NCBI RefSeq assembly: GCF_900112045.1
Contig: NZ_FOJW01000001.1
Location: forward strand, 186,001 to 250,000
DNA length: 64,000 nucleotides
DNA from: Lentibacillus halodurans
GTDB taxonomy: Bacteria > Bacillota > Bacilli > Bacillales > Amphibacillaceae
Direction of reading: 5' to 3'
The position numbers and the translations under genes are program-made. Below the pieces are notes generated by a model that was not told the DNA's origin, searched no databases, and was given only the letters and a program-made list of their open reading frames with translations. Each line of letters opens with the position of its first letter. Within the stretch, counting starts at the first letter, position 1. Below, in pieces: positions 49,362-57,643 of this stretch.

Positions 49362-49469
49362 TTATTTGTCATGCCAAAAATCTTGACTGAAAAAAATCAA
49401 ATTCATTATTGACTTTATCTAGTTAGTCTCTCTTTTAAATTAACTTTCGATTGTAGCTGCAACAGGGGA

Positions 49470-50384
49470 CTACCGGTGTTTGGTGTATTGAATGGCTTTT
49501 GTGATTTCCTGTATTTTTCTGTATGTTTCATCTGTTAACACCATGTGTGCAGAAGAGGTATTTTCCTCAACTTGCCCGACCGAGCTTGCACCAAATACAG
49601 CACTTGCAATGGCGGGATGCTTCAAAACATAGTTTAATGCAAGAGTATTCAGCGAGCGATTGCCACTTATTTGTTCAATTTGATGATGAATGGTTTTCAA
49701 TTCATCATACGAATAATCCATAAAGCCATCTTTGCCTTTTTTCTCAATTTGCTCATGAGCTTGATTGCTGAAAATTCCTTTTGCTAATGGACCCCTGGCC
49801 AGGACACTGATATTGTTTTCATGGAGAAGATCCAATATGTTTTCTTCCGGACGGCGGTCAAGCATATTATACTGCATCATCACCGCATCAATGTTTGAAC
49901 GCTGCACATATTCACGGATGACGTTTGGGCGGATGGATGAGATGCCATATGCACGGATGAGTCCTTCCTGTTTCAGGTTTTCCAATGCTTCAATTGATTC
50001 ATCGATCGGATCGTCAATTGTGCCGCCGTGCAGCATGTAAAAGTCGATATAATCAGTACCTAGCCGGTGAAGGCTATCTTTAACCCCCTGTTCAATATGC
50101 TCTCTGGATGGATCCCAGAACCAGTCCTGCTTTTCTTTATTAAAGTGATTGCCGACCTTTGTCGTTAAAATAACCTGACTCCGTTTGCCTTTAATCGCTT
50201 CACCAACGATTTTTTCATTTTGTCCAAAATCGTACAGGTCTGCCGTATCTAGATGATTGACGCCGGCATTAAGTGCACGGTCAATAATCTCGTTTGCTTT
50301 TTGGCTGTCAGTTCCTAGCGACATACAGCCGAGCGTCAGTTCAGAAACATATAAATCCGATTGTCCCAGCTGGTTCTTTTTCAT
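49470..50384 (-). CDS. yqkF: Aldo/keto reductase (YqkF)
   Basis: 304 residues from the ATG at 50384, preceded by TTGGAGTG; the longer open frame to 50648 is not supported. NADPH-dependent reductase with the catalytic tetrad in HLDTADLYDFGQNE (Asp, Tyr), TTKVG (Lys) and FYMLHGG (His). The C-terminal NADPH site has VLKHPAIASAVFGASSVGQ. Physiological substrate unknown. In B. subtilis yqkF is also next to nudF. Confidence 0.9.
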   Translation of the reverse strand: MKKNQLGQSDLYVSELTLGCMSLGTDSQKANEIIDRALNAGVNHLDTADLYDFGQNEKIVGEAIKGKRSQVILTTKVGNHFNKEKQDWFWDPSREHIEQGVKDSLHRLGTDYIDFYMLHGGTIDDPIDESIEALENLKQEGLIRAYGISSIRPNVIREYVQRSNIDAVMMQYNMLDRRPEENILDLLHENNISVLARGPLAKGIFSNQAHEQIEKKGKDGFMDYSYDELKTIHHQIEQISGNRSLNTLALNYVLKHPAIASAVFGASSVGQVEENTSSAHMVLTDETYRKIQEITKAIQYTKHR

Positions 50385-50547
50385 CGTATCACTCCAATAT
50401 AGTATTTGTAACTTCATTGTAAAAGCGTAATAGTACCAAATACAATTATTTAACGTATGTGCTAAAATAGAAAACAGTATTTTTACAGGACTGTTTTTTA
50501 AAAGGTTGTTGCTTTTCCCATAGGCGTACCTCATGAATCGCAGTTGA

Positions 50548-50643
50548 CACACACGCAGACTCCTGCGGGAAAGCGAGCCTAAGAACCCCCGCACGAGGGA
50601 ACGAGCGAGGCGGCTCGTGGGGAAGCCCGTGGAAAGCGAAGAC
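50548..50643. repeat. Bacillaceae-type intergenic repeat, copy 1
   Basis: Begins ACACGCAGACTCCTGCGGG, contains AAAGCGAG, CTAAGAAC and the hairpin CCCCGCACGAG / CTCGTGGGG, and ends GTGGAAAGCGAAG. A reverse-oriented relative at 55219-55372 shares ACACGCAGACT, CTAAGAAC and GGAAAGCGA in the same order. Confidence 0.75.
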
Positions 50644-50683
50644 AACAAAACGATACGAAACTTTTACAAAAGGGATGTAATCC

Positions 50684-51229
50684 ATGAAAAAATTTGAAGA
50701 AAAAACGATCCGAACCGAAACCATATATGACGGCAAAGTCGTGAAACTGCAGGTGGATGATGTCACATTGCCGGACGGGAAAACGTCTAAACGGGAACTG
50801 ATCAAACATGCAGGTGCAGTAGGCATCATTCCGATTACAAAAGATCATAAAATTGTTTTTGTCGAGCAATACAGGAAACCGCTGGAAAAATCACTAGTGG
50901 AAATTCCGGCTGGGAAACTGGAAGAAGGGGAAGATCCGTTAGTGACGGCACTGCGTGAATTAGAGGAAGAGACCGGCTATACGGCAAGCTCACCGAAGTT
51001 CATTACGTCATTTTATACATCACCAGGTTTTGCTGATGAAATCATGTATCTGTATATGGCCAAAGATCTGGAACCAATTGAGCATCCTGCTGCCGGTGAT
51101 GATGACGAGTTTATCGAATTGATTGAATTGACACTTGATGAGGCAAAGCAATACGTGAAAGACAAAAAGATCCACGATGCGAAAACCAACTACGCTATAT
51201 TGTATTTACAGACACTTGAAAGGATGTAA
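50684..51229 (+). CDS. nudF: ADP-ribose pyrophosphatase (Nudix hydrolase)
   Basis: 181 residues. The Nudix box GKLEEGEDPLVTALRELEEETGY is complete (residues ~86-108). VEQYRKPLEKSLVEIPAGKLE and the later aspartate-rich GDDDEFIEL match NudF, which hydrolyses ADP-ribose to AMP and ribose-5-phosphate. Directly followed by yqxK after three bases, suggesting an operon. Confidence 0.94.
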   Translation: MKKFEEKTIRTETIYDGKVVKLQVDDVTLPDGKTSKRELIKHAGAVGIIPITKDHKIVFVEQYRKPLEKSLVEIPAGKLEEGEDPLVTALRELEEETGYTASSPKFITSFYTSPGFADEIMYLYMAKDLEPIEHPAAGDDDEFIELIELTLDEAKQYVKDKKIHDAKTNYAILYLQTLERM

Positions 51230-51232
51230 CCG

Positions 51233-52405
51233 ATGCTGCATTCGTTTTTTGCTGATATGCATATTCACATTGGCCGGGATATGTACAACCATCCGGTCAA
51301 AATTACCGGAGCCAAAACATTAACTCTGACAAACGTTCTAAAGGAAGCAAGCCGCAATAAAGGAATCCATATGGTCGGGGTAATCGACAGTCATGCGCCC
51401 GCTGTGCAGCAGGAGATAAAGGGCCTTATGAAAGCAGGTCATGCTCATGAGCTGGATAACGGGGGCATCCGTTTTGAAAATGTCACCCTGATACTCGGGT
51501 CGGAAATCGAAGTTTATGATAAAAATTGCCAGGGTCCCATTCATGTCCTGTGCTTCTTCCCAACCATGGATAACATAGCAAGTTTCTCGGACTGGCTGAT
51601 AACGAAAATGAAAAATATTACATTAAGTTCCCAGCGTTACTACGGTACGGCAAAAGAGCTGCAGTATAAAGTTAAAGAGCTTTCAGGCATATTTATTCCG
51701 GCTCATGTGTTCACCCCCTTTAAAAGCATGTATGGAAAAGGCGTACATCAATCATTAAGCGAAGTATTTGATCCGGATTTAATCGACGGGATAGAACTGG
51801 GGCTCAGCTCGGATACAGCCATGGCTGATCAGATCAGCGAATTGCATGATTTTACATTTTTGTCCAACTCCGACGCCCACTCATTGCCTAAAATCGCCAG
51901 GGAATACCAGGAGATCATGCTGGAAGAGCCTTCGTTCAAAGAATTTAACTGGGCATTGCACAATGTAAATGACCGGCAGGTAAAACGAAACTTTGGGATG
52001 AATCCATATCTCGGCAAATATTATACGACCGTCTGCAGTCAGTGCCTTGAGCCGTTATCTGTTGATGCGGCCAAATGCTATAAATGTGGATCAACGAAAA
52101 TTGTCAAAGGTGTGTATGATCGGATTCAAGAGTTAAAAAGTGATGATCGAGACAAAAGGGATCGCCCGCATTATTTATATCAGGTTCCATTAGAGTATTT
52201 GCCGGCACTCGGTCCAAAGACATTCGCTAAGCTGCTGGAGCACTTTCAGACGGAAATGAATGTGATTCATCATGCGACGTTTGCTGAGCTGAAAAAGATT
52301 ATACCTGAAAAACTAGCAACATCCATCATCAAAATGAGAGAAGGTAAATTGTCCATTAAAGCCGGAGGTGGCGGAAAATACGGAAGTATCACGACGTCTT
52401 TATAA
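51233..52405 (+). CDS. yqxK: Endonuclease Q-like protein (YqxK, PHP domain)
   Basis: 390 residues. N-terminal PHP-type metal-binding domain with ADMHIHIGRDMYNHPVKITGA, LGSEIEVYDK, FIPAHVFTPFKSMYG and SNSDAHSLPKIAREY. A zinc ribbon follows (CSQCLEP ... CYKCGS, residues ~268-286), then a C-terminal helix-hairpin-helix region (LPALGPKTFAKLL). EndoQ enzymes cut DNA 5' of deaminated bases (uracil, hypoxanthine, xanthine) and abasic sites. Activity here is inferred from the family. Confidence 0.9.
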   Translation: MLHSFFADMHIHIGRDMYNHPVKITGAKTLTLTNVLKEASRNKGIHMVGVIDSHAPAVQQEIKGLMKAGHAHELDNGGIRFENVTLILGSEIEVYDKNCQGPIHVLCFFPTMDNIASFSDWLITKMKNITLSSQRYYGTAKELQYKVKELSGIFIPAHVFTPFKSMYGKGVHQSLSEVFDPDLIDGIELGLSSDTAMADQISELHDFTFLSNSDAHSLPKIAREYQEIMLEEPSFKEFNWALHNVNDRQVKRNFGMNPYLGKYYTTVCSQCLEPLSVDAAKCYKCGSTKIVKGVYDRIQELKSDDRDKRDRPHYLYQVPLEYLPALGPKTFAKLLEHFQTEMNVIHHATFAELKKIIPEKLATSIIKMREGKLSIKAGGGGKYGSITTSL

Positions 52406-52519
52406 ACCATTAAAAAATAATTTGGTATGTTTGCATGGAATTCTTCATAGCTTTTACTAGAGGCTGTTCAACAGGAAAACAGATGCTGGAACAGATATTA
52501 CGAGTAATGGAGGATTCCG

Positions 52520-53161
52520 ATGTATAATAAACGCACACTATTAATCGACCATGTAAAAGAACACGCTACCATTTATATTTTTATGATGATCCTGTTTTTG
52601 ACTGGTGTAATATTTGGTGCCATCATCGTTAACAGTATGGATTTTGTTCAGAAGCAGGACCTATTCTTTTACCTTGAACGCTTTTTCGGTGATATAGCTG
52701 ATGAAGAACAACTTAACAGCAATGAAATACTGAAAAGCAGTTTTTTTTATCATGTGAAGTATCTTTTTATGCTGTTTGTTTTAGGATTATCTGTTATCGG
52801 GCTCCCTGTTGTATGGATTTTACTATTTTTAAAAGGTCTGGTTGTTGGCTTTTCTGTCGGTTTTATCGTTAATCAGCTCGGACTGGATGGACTTTTTTTG
52901 GCTTCACTTTCAATAGCGCCTCAGAATTTATTGGTTATTCCGATTTATATCATTGCAGGCAGTCTGTCCATGCTTTTCTCCCTGACATTATTAAGAAAGC
53001 TTTTTTCACGCAGAATTTCCCAGCCTATCCTTCAGCCTTTTGGAAAATATGCGGCGGTGTTCGCTTCATTAATGGTACTTTCCCTGGCTGCAGCTGCATT
53101 GGAGGCTTATATGGCAAATGAAGCAATGGAAATGTTAATTAAATCCCTTTATAATAACTAA
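52520..53161 (+). CDS. spoIIM: Stage II sporulation protein M
   Basis: 213 residues, five or six membrane helices. N-terminal HVKEHATIYIFMMILFLTGVIFGAIIVNSM and GLPVVWILLFLKGLVVGFSVGFIVNQLG are family features. With SpoIID and SpoIIP it forms the peptidoglycan-hydrolysing machine that drives engulfment of the forespore. GGAGG lies upstream of the ATG at 52520. I found no clear sigma-E promoter in the 115 bases before it. Confidence 0.94.
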   Translation: MYNKRTLLIDHVKEHATIYIFMMILFLTGVIFGAIIVNSMDFVQKQDLFFYLERFFGDIADEEQLNSNEILKSSFFYHVKYLFMLFVLGLSVIGLPVVWILLFLKGLVVGFSVGFIVNQLGLDGLFLASLSIAPQNLLVIPIYIIAGSLSMLFSLTLLRKLFSRRISQPILQPFGKYAAVFASLMVLSLAAAALEAYMANEAMEMLIKSLYNN

Positions 53162-53172
53162 CTGATATTATA

Positions 53173-53210
53173 TAATAATAATTATAAATAACAAATTATA
53201 ATTATTATAC
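53173..53210. promoter_or_regulatory. Two Per/Fur-type 7-1-7 boxes upstream of fur
   Basis: TAATAATAATTATAA (53173-53187) and TTATAATTATTATAC (53196-53210) each match the Per box TTATAATNATTATAA at all but one position. Together they also form a large dyad. The second ends one base before the -35 box. In B. subtilis, fur is repressed by PerR through such a site. Confidence 0.78.
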
Positions 53211-53211
53211 T

Positions 53212-53240
53212 TTGACACGTTTCACCTGTGCGCATATAAT
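53212..53240 (+). promoter_or_regulatory. Consensus sigma-A promoter of fur
   Basis: TTGACA (53212-53217) and TATAAT (53235-53240) are both perfect and are separated by the optimal 17 bases. Confidence 0.92.
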
Positions 53241-53271
53241 GAAGTTGGGGATAATAGGGAGGAGAGTTGCC

Positions 53272-53736
53272 ATGGAACACCGAATTGAACAGATAAAAAA
53301 GCAGCTTCATGCACAAAGTTATAAACTTACGCCGCAACGAGAAGCCACAGTCAGAGTGTTGCTCGAACGCGAAGAAGATCACCTGAGTGCGGAGGATGTA
53401 TATCTGCTGGTAAAAGAAAAAGCACCTGAAATTGGGTTGGCAACTGTTTATCGAACACTGGAATTGTTATCGGAATTGAAAATTGTTGATAAAATTAATT
53501 TTGGTGATGGTGTTTCCCGCTATGATCTTCGCAAAGAGGGTGCAGAGCATTTTCATCATCATCTCGTCTGTACCGAATGTGGTTCCGTTGAGGAAATCAT
53601 TGAGGATCTTCTGGGAGATGTTGAAAAAATAGTCGAAAAAAATTGGGGCTTTCAAGTAAAAGACCATCGATTGACTTTCCACGGGATTTGCAAGCAATGT
53701 CAGGAAGCAGCCGTTCAATCGACAACGACAAGTTAA
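53272..53736 (+). CDS. fur: Ferric uptake regulator Fur
   Basis: 154 residues from the ATG at 53272 (GGAGGAGAG upstream); the longer frame from 53212 would include the promoter. Winged helix with LTPQREATVRVLLERE and GLATVYRTLELLSEL, the metal-sensing HFHHHLVCTECGSVEEI and a C-terminal CKQC forming a structural zinc site. It matches B. subtilis Fur (YqkL) better than PerR because of the HHHLVC region and the KINFGDGVSRYDL segment. It represses iron uptake genes. Confidence 0.93.
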   Translation: MEHRIEQIKKQLHAQSYKLTPQREATVRVLLEREEDHLSAEDVYLLVKEKAPEIGLATVYRTLELLSELKIVDKINFGDGVSRYDLRKEGAEHFHHHLVCTECGSVEEIIEDLLGDVEKIVEKNWGFQVKDHRLTFHGICKQCQEAAVQSTTTS

Positions 53737-53755
53737 TGGAAACAATCAACCACAC

Positions 53756-53786
53756 ACCTTTTTCTTCACGAGAAAAAGGTTTTTTG
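53756..53786 (+). terminator. Terminator after fur
   Basis: Perfect 10-bp stem ACCTTTTTCT / AGAAAAAGGT, 5-base loop, T6 tail. The remaining bases to yqzK at 54059 contain no gene that I can see. Confidence 0.9.
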
Positions 53787-54058
53787 TTTCAACATAAGCC
53801 ATGTCCTGTTCGTCCGATAAGTTCTTTAGACAATCAGCAGGAAACAAGATATCCCTGAATTGAAGTTTCACAGATAGTTCTCATTTACATTTTACTTAAA
53901 ATAGGTTATTTTGGTGAAAGCAGGACAATTCATGCCAGTTTCCCGGTATCATGTATATTGTCGCCCTTTTTTGGCATATCTTTACTAATAATGAGTGTTC
54001 AAAGATAGAATGTTTTTGAACTTCCTCCAGCGGATATGTAAAAGAGGTGACAAAACAT

Positions 54059-54268
54059 ATGAAACAACTGATATGGGATACTTTGAAAGTATTTATTATT
54101 TTCATAGCTTGTACATGCTTATTTTATATTGGCTTAAGGTACATGCATACCGAATACGAACAATTTCACCGGTACGACCCGCCGGAAGGACCATCTGTCA
54201 AAGTTTTTGAGACGGATGATGATAGTTTCATTGACCGGCTGAACTTATTCTTTCGTTTAGGGGAGTAA
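54059..54268 (+). CDS. yqzK: YqzK family small membrane protein (DUF4227)
   Basis: 69 residues from the ATG at 54059; AAAGAGGTG lies nine bases upstream. One N-terminal membrane helix (VFIIFIACTCLFYIGLRYM) and a short outside/cytosolic tail with YDPPEGPSVKVFE. Conserved between fur and xerD in Bacillus; function unknown. xerD starts five bases after its stop. Confidence 0.88.
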   Translation: MKQLIWDTLKVFIIFIACTCLFYIGLRYMHTEYEQFHRYDPPEGPSVKVFETDDDSFIDRLNLFFRLGE

Positions 54269-54273
54269 TAACT

Positions 54274-55170
54274 ATGCTCAAGCCTGCTTTTGATGATTTT
54301 TTCCATTATTTATTGGTGGAACGGGGTGTATCTGATAATACATTAAAATCTTATCAGCGGGATTTGAAAAACTATATGCAATATATTGAAAAAGTGAGCC
54401 TGAAATCTGGATGGAATGAAATCGGACGGCCCGACATTATGGGCTTTTTGCACAAACTGAAGGAAGATGGCAAATCCCCTGCCACCCTTGCACGAACGAT
54501 TTCATCAATCCGGTCATTTCATCATTTTCTCATCCGGGAACAGCTGGTGGATCATGATGCAAGTATACATATCGAAACACCGAAAAAAGAACGGAAATTA
54601 CCTGCTGCATTATCATCACAGGATGTGGATGCTTTATTAAAAATCGACGGGAACACGCCATTAATCATTCGTAATAAGGCGATGCTTGAATTAATGTATG
54701 CCACGGGATTGCGCGTTACGGAATTAGTGTCCTTAAAAGTGAGCGATCTTCATTTAACAATGGGGTTTGTGCGTTGTGTGGGAAAAGGGTCAAAAGAAAG
54801 GATTGTCCCACTTGGTGATGTGGCCAAAAAGACTGTGGATAATTATTTGCAGAATGCCAGAGAGGGCCTTGTTAAACGGCGGCGCCAGGATCAAAATGCA
54901 CTGTTTGTGAACCAGCACGGCAGACCGTTATCCCGGCAAGGCTTTTGGAAAATATTAAAAGGGATTGCACGGGATGCCGGCATTCAGAAACAAATTACGC
55001 CACATACGTTAAGGCATTCATTTGCAACACATTTATTGGAAAATGGTGCGGATTTGCGATCTGTTCAGGAAATGCTCGGTCATGCCGACATATCGACAAC
55101 ACAAATATATACACATATTACAAAAACCAGATTAAAAGATATCTACCAGTCGTATCATCCACGGGCTTAA
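54274..55170 (+). CDS. xerD: Site-specific tyrosine recombinase XerD
   Basis: 298 residues. N-terminal SAM-like domain (FHYLLVERGVSDNTLKSYQRDL) and a catalytic domain with Arg in YATGLRVTELVSL, Lys in VGKGSKERIVPL, HTLRHSFATHLLENG, LGHADISTT and the nucleophile in QIYTHI. With a partner recombinase it resolves chromosome dimers at dif. Position after fur/yqzK matches B. subtilis ripX/xerD. Confidence 0.96.
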   Translation: MLKPAFDDFFHYLLVERGVSDNTLKSYQRDLKNYMQYIEKVSLKSGWNEIGRPDIMGFLHKLKEDGKSPATLARTISSIRSFHHFLIREQLVDHDASIHIETPKKERKLPAALSSQDVDALLKIDGNTPLIIRNKAMLELMYATGLRVTELVSLKVSDLHLTMGFVRCVGKGSKERIVPLGDVAKKTVDNYLQNAREGLVKRRRQDQNALFVNQHGRPLSRQGFWKILKGIARDAGIQKQITPHTLRHSFATHLLENGADLRSVQEMLGHADISTTQIYTHITKTRLKDIYQSYHPRA

Positions 55171-55610
55171 TTAAAAGGCTTTTTCGCAAAGAATGTTGTT
55201 ATGCAACCGCAGCCTGAATACACGTGCTCGTCGCTTTCCGCGGGTGACCCGTGAGTTCGGGCCAATATGATGCTGGTCATGAGAGGCGCCAGCACACGAC
55301 GTGTTGTTCTTAGCTTAATATACGCCTGCGGGGTCGCACCTTCGCCACTGTCTCGCTGAAGTCTGCGTGTGTTCAGAATGCGCAGAGCTTATAATGTATT
55401 TTTCCATCTTTTTTTCAAAAGCAACATATTTTTAGAAGAGAGCCATTTTAACATTATGACCACTTTTCTGAGTTCAGGGGCTTTCAGCAGGACTGAAGAG
55501 CATGCAACCATTAAGGTTTCGTGTCATTGTAGTTGTCAGACATCCTACAACGGTAATGATATAACATATTATGAGAGAAACAGGGAAAAACAATTACGGG
55601 AGGTATCATC
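55171..55610. other. Intergenic region before deoB with a repeat and a dyad
   Basis: Holds repeat copy 2 (55219-55372) and TTGTAG-N12-CTACAA at 55527-55550, about 60 bases before deoB and a possible operator. The downstream A/T-rich TGATATAAC (~55558) may be an extended -10. An 89-codon open frame here has no ribosome site and overlaps the repeat and deoB, so I do not treat it as a gene. Confidence 0.5.
55219..55372. repeat. Bacillaceae-type intergenic repeat, copy 2 (reverse)
   Basis: On the minus strand it reads ACACGCAGACTTCAGCGAG ... CCCCGCAGGCG ... CTAAGAAC ... GCGGAAAGCGACGAG, parallel to copy 1 at 50548. It contains the hairpin TGCTGG / CCAGCA. It separates xerD from the deoB operon. 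Confidence 0.7.
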
Positions 55611-56789
55611 ATGCAGGAATTTAAACGTATATTTCTGATTGTTATGGATTCAGTCGGGATTGGAGAGGCACCGGATGCGAAAGCGTTTAACGATGAAGGT
55701 GCTGATACATTAGGGCATATTGCAGAACGTATGGATGGTCTGAATATGCCGAATATGGCCGAACTGGGCTTAAGTAATATCAGAGAAATAAAAGGGATTG
55801 AAAAAGCAGCATCACCAATGGCACATTACACAAAAATGCAAGAGGCTTCCAACGGCAAAGATACGATGACCGGCCATTGGGAAATTATGGGCTTAAATAT
55901 TCAGCAGCCATTCCGGACATTTCCGGACGGTTTTCCGGATGAATTGGTCAACGATTTAGAAGCCAAAACAGGCAGAAAAGTCATCGGCAATAAACCGGCA
56001 TCAGGCACTGCAATCATCGAAGAATTAGGCAAAGAACATATGGATACCGGTGCACTGATTGTTTATACATCTGCAGATTCGGTTTTGCAGATTGCAGCGC
56101 ATGAAGAAGTGGTTCCATTAGAGGAATTATACAATATTTGCGAGATTGCCCGTGAACTGACATTGGATGAAAGATATATGGTCGGCCGGGTGATAGCGCG
56201 CCCATTCATTGGTGAACCTGATGCTTTTCAGCGTACAGCCAATCGTCATGACTATGCACTGAAACCATTTGGACGGACAGTAATGAATGAACTGGAAGAT
56301 ACCGATTATGATGTCATGGCACTGGGTAAAATTTCTGATATTTACGATGGTGAAGGGGTTACTGAAGCGATTCGTACCGCTGATAATGAAGATGGTATGA
56401 CGAAATTGATTGATTCGATGGCAAAAGACTTTACGGGATTAAACTTTTTGAATTTGGTTGATTTCGATGCCAAGTACGGACACAGACGCGACCCGAAAGG
56501 ATATGGCAAAGCGCTGGAGGCATTCGATGCGCGACTGCCGGAAGTCATGAACCGTTTGAATAAAGATGATTTACTGATTATTACGGCGGATCACGGGAAT
56601 GACCCTGTCCATCACGGAACCGATCACACACGGGAATACGTTCCGCTGCTTATCTATCATACAAGTATGGACGAGGGCAAAGAGCTTCCATTAAGAGAAA
56701 CATTTGCTGATATTGGTGCTACTGTCGCTGAAAACTTTCAAATTGAAATGCCGGAAAACGGCAAAAGCTTTTTAAATGATATCAAGTAG
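55611..56789 (+). CDS. deoB: Phosphopentomutase
   Basis: 392 residues. Alkaline-phosphatase-like fold with [27 protein letters not shown] (catalytic Thr), [13 protein letters not shown] and [20 protein letters not shown] for the two manganese ions. Converts (deoxy)ribose-1-phosphate to the 5-phosphate, the product of the two phosphorylases that follow. GGGAGG precedes the ATG. First gene of deoB-pupG-pdp. Confidence 0.96.
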   Translation: MQEFKRIFLIVMDSVGIGEAPDAKAFNDEGADTLGHIAERMDGLNMPNMAELGLSNIREIKGIEKAASPMAHYTKMQEASNGKDTMTGHWEIMGLNIQQPFRTFPDGFPDELVNDLEAKTGRKVIGNKPASGTAIIEELGKEHMDTGALIVYTSADSVLQIAAHEEVVPLEELYNICEIARELTLDERYMVGRVIARPFIGEPDAFQRTANRHDYALKPFGRTVMNELEDTDYDVMALGKISDIYDGEGVTEAIRTADNEDGMTKLIDSMAKDFTGLNFLNLVDFDAKYGHRRDPKGYGKALEAFDARLPEVMNRLNKDDLLIITADHGNDPVHHGTDHTREYVPLLIYHTSMDEGKELPLRETFADIGATVAENFQIEMPENGKSFLNDIK

Positions 56790-56803
56790 AAGGAGGCATC
56801 GTG

Positions 56804-57631
56804 ATGGAGCAGTCTATGATCAAAGAAGCAACTGCATATATTAATGACAACTTAACGGAAGCACCCGAAATCGGACTGATTTTGGGATCCGGTCTTGGTG
56901 TTTTGGCAGAGAAAATCGAAAATCCGGTTACTTTTCCTTATAAAGATATACCCCATTTTCCGGAATCAACAGTGTCCGGGCATAAGGGACAGCTTGTTAC
57001 AGGTGAACTGGAGGGGAAGCAGGTGATTGCGATGCAAGGACGTTTTCACTACTATGAAGGCTATTCCATGCAGCAAGTTACCTTTCCCGTCCGTGTCATG
57101 AAGGAATTGGGCATTCATTCAATCATGATTACCAACGCCGCTGGCGGCATCAACAAATTGTTTAAGCCCGGTGATTTAATGCTGATTACAGACCATATCA
57201 ATAACATGGGGGATAATCCGCTGCTCGGACCTAATGACGAAACACTGGGTGAACGCTTCCCGGACATGTCACAGGTATATGATGAAGCCTATTTGCGTCA
57301 TGCGAATGATTGTGCAGCAAGGTTAGGACTGAATGTTCAGGAAGGTGTTTATGTAGGGAATACAGGTCCGGCATATGAGACTCCGGCGGAAATCAACATG
57401 CTGCGGACATTCGGCGGTGACGCTGTCGGCATGTCGACTGTCCCTGAAGTGATTGCTGCAGAGCATGCAGGACTGCGTGTGTTAGGTATTTCCTGTATTT
57501 CCAATATGGCTGCTGGCATTCTTGATCAGCCGCTGACACATCATGAAGTAATCGAGACAACCGAACAAGTACGTGAAGATTTTCTCCGGTTTGTCAAAGA
57601 AATCATCCGTACACTACCAAATAATAGATAA
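56804..57631 (+). CDS. pupG: Purine nucleoside phosphorylase
   Basis: 275 residues from the ATG at 56804; AAGGAGG lies seven bases upstream. Trimeric PNP type: GLILGSGLGVLAEKIE, SGHKGQLVTGEL, GRFHYYEGYSMQQVTFPVRV, ITNAAGGINK and VGMSTVPEVIAAEHAGLRVLGIS. Splits guanosine and inosine (deoxy forms too) with phosphate. Lies between deoB and pdp in the nucleoside salvage operon. Confidence 0.95.
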   Translation: MEQSMIKEATAYINDNLTEAPEIGLILGSGLGVLAEKIENPVTFPYKDIPHFPESTVSGHKGQLVTGELEGKQVIAMQGRFHYYEGYSMQQVTFPVRVMKELGIHSIMITNAAGGINKLFKPGDLMLITDHINNMGDNPLLGPNDETLGERFPDMSQVYDEAYLRHANDCAARLGLNVQEGVYVGNTGPAYETPAEINMLRTFGGDAVGMSTVPEVIAAEHAGLRVLGISCISNMAAGILDQPLTHHEVIETTEQVREDFLRFVKEIIRTLPNNR

Positions 57632-57643
57632 AGGTGATTATAT

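Larger units (their letters stand above)
48440..49465 (+). mobile_element. Decayed IS110-family insertion sequence
   Basis: Surrounds the broken transposase at 48629-49288. About 190 non-coding bases before the transposase start could hold the remains of the bridge RNA found in IS110 elements. The left side has TAGTACCCCT (~48455) and the right side AGGGGACTA (~49464), an imperfect inverted match that may mark the ends. A perfect 12-bp stem AGCTTGATGATT / AATCATCAAGCT lies at 49322-49361 after the transposase. The exact ends are uncertain. Confidence 0.6.

Noticed and set aside
49470-50648. Long version of the aldo/keto reductase with 88 extra N-terminal residues
   Set aside because: The extra part is not part of the family fold and runs into the repeat at 50548; the ATG at 50384 has a good ribosome site.
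55369-55638. 89-codon open frame before deoB
   Set aside because: Overlaps the repeat and the deoB start in another frame; no ribosome site.
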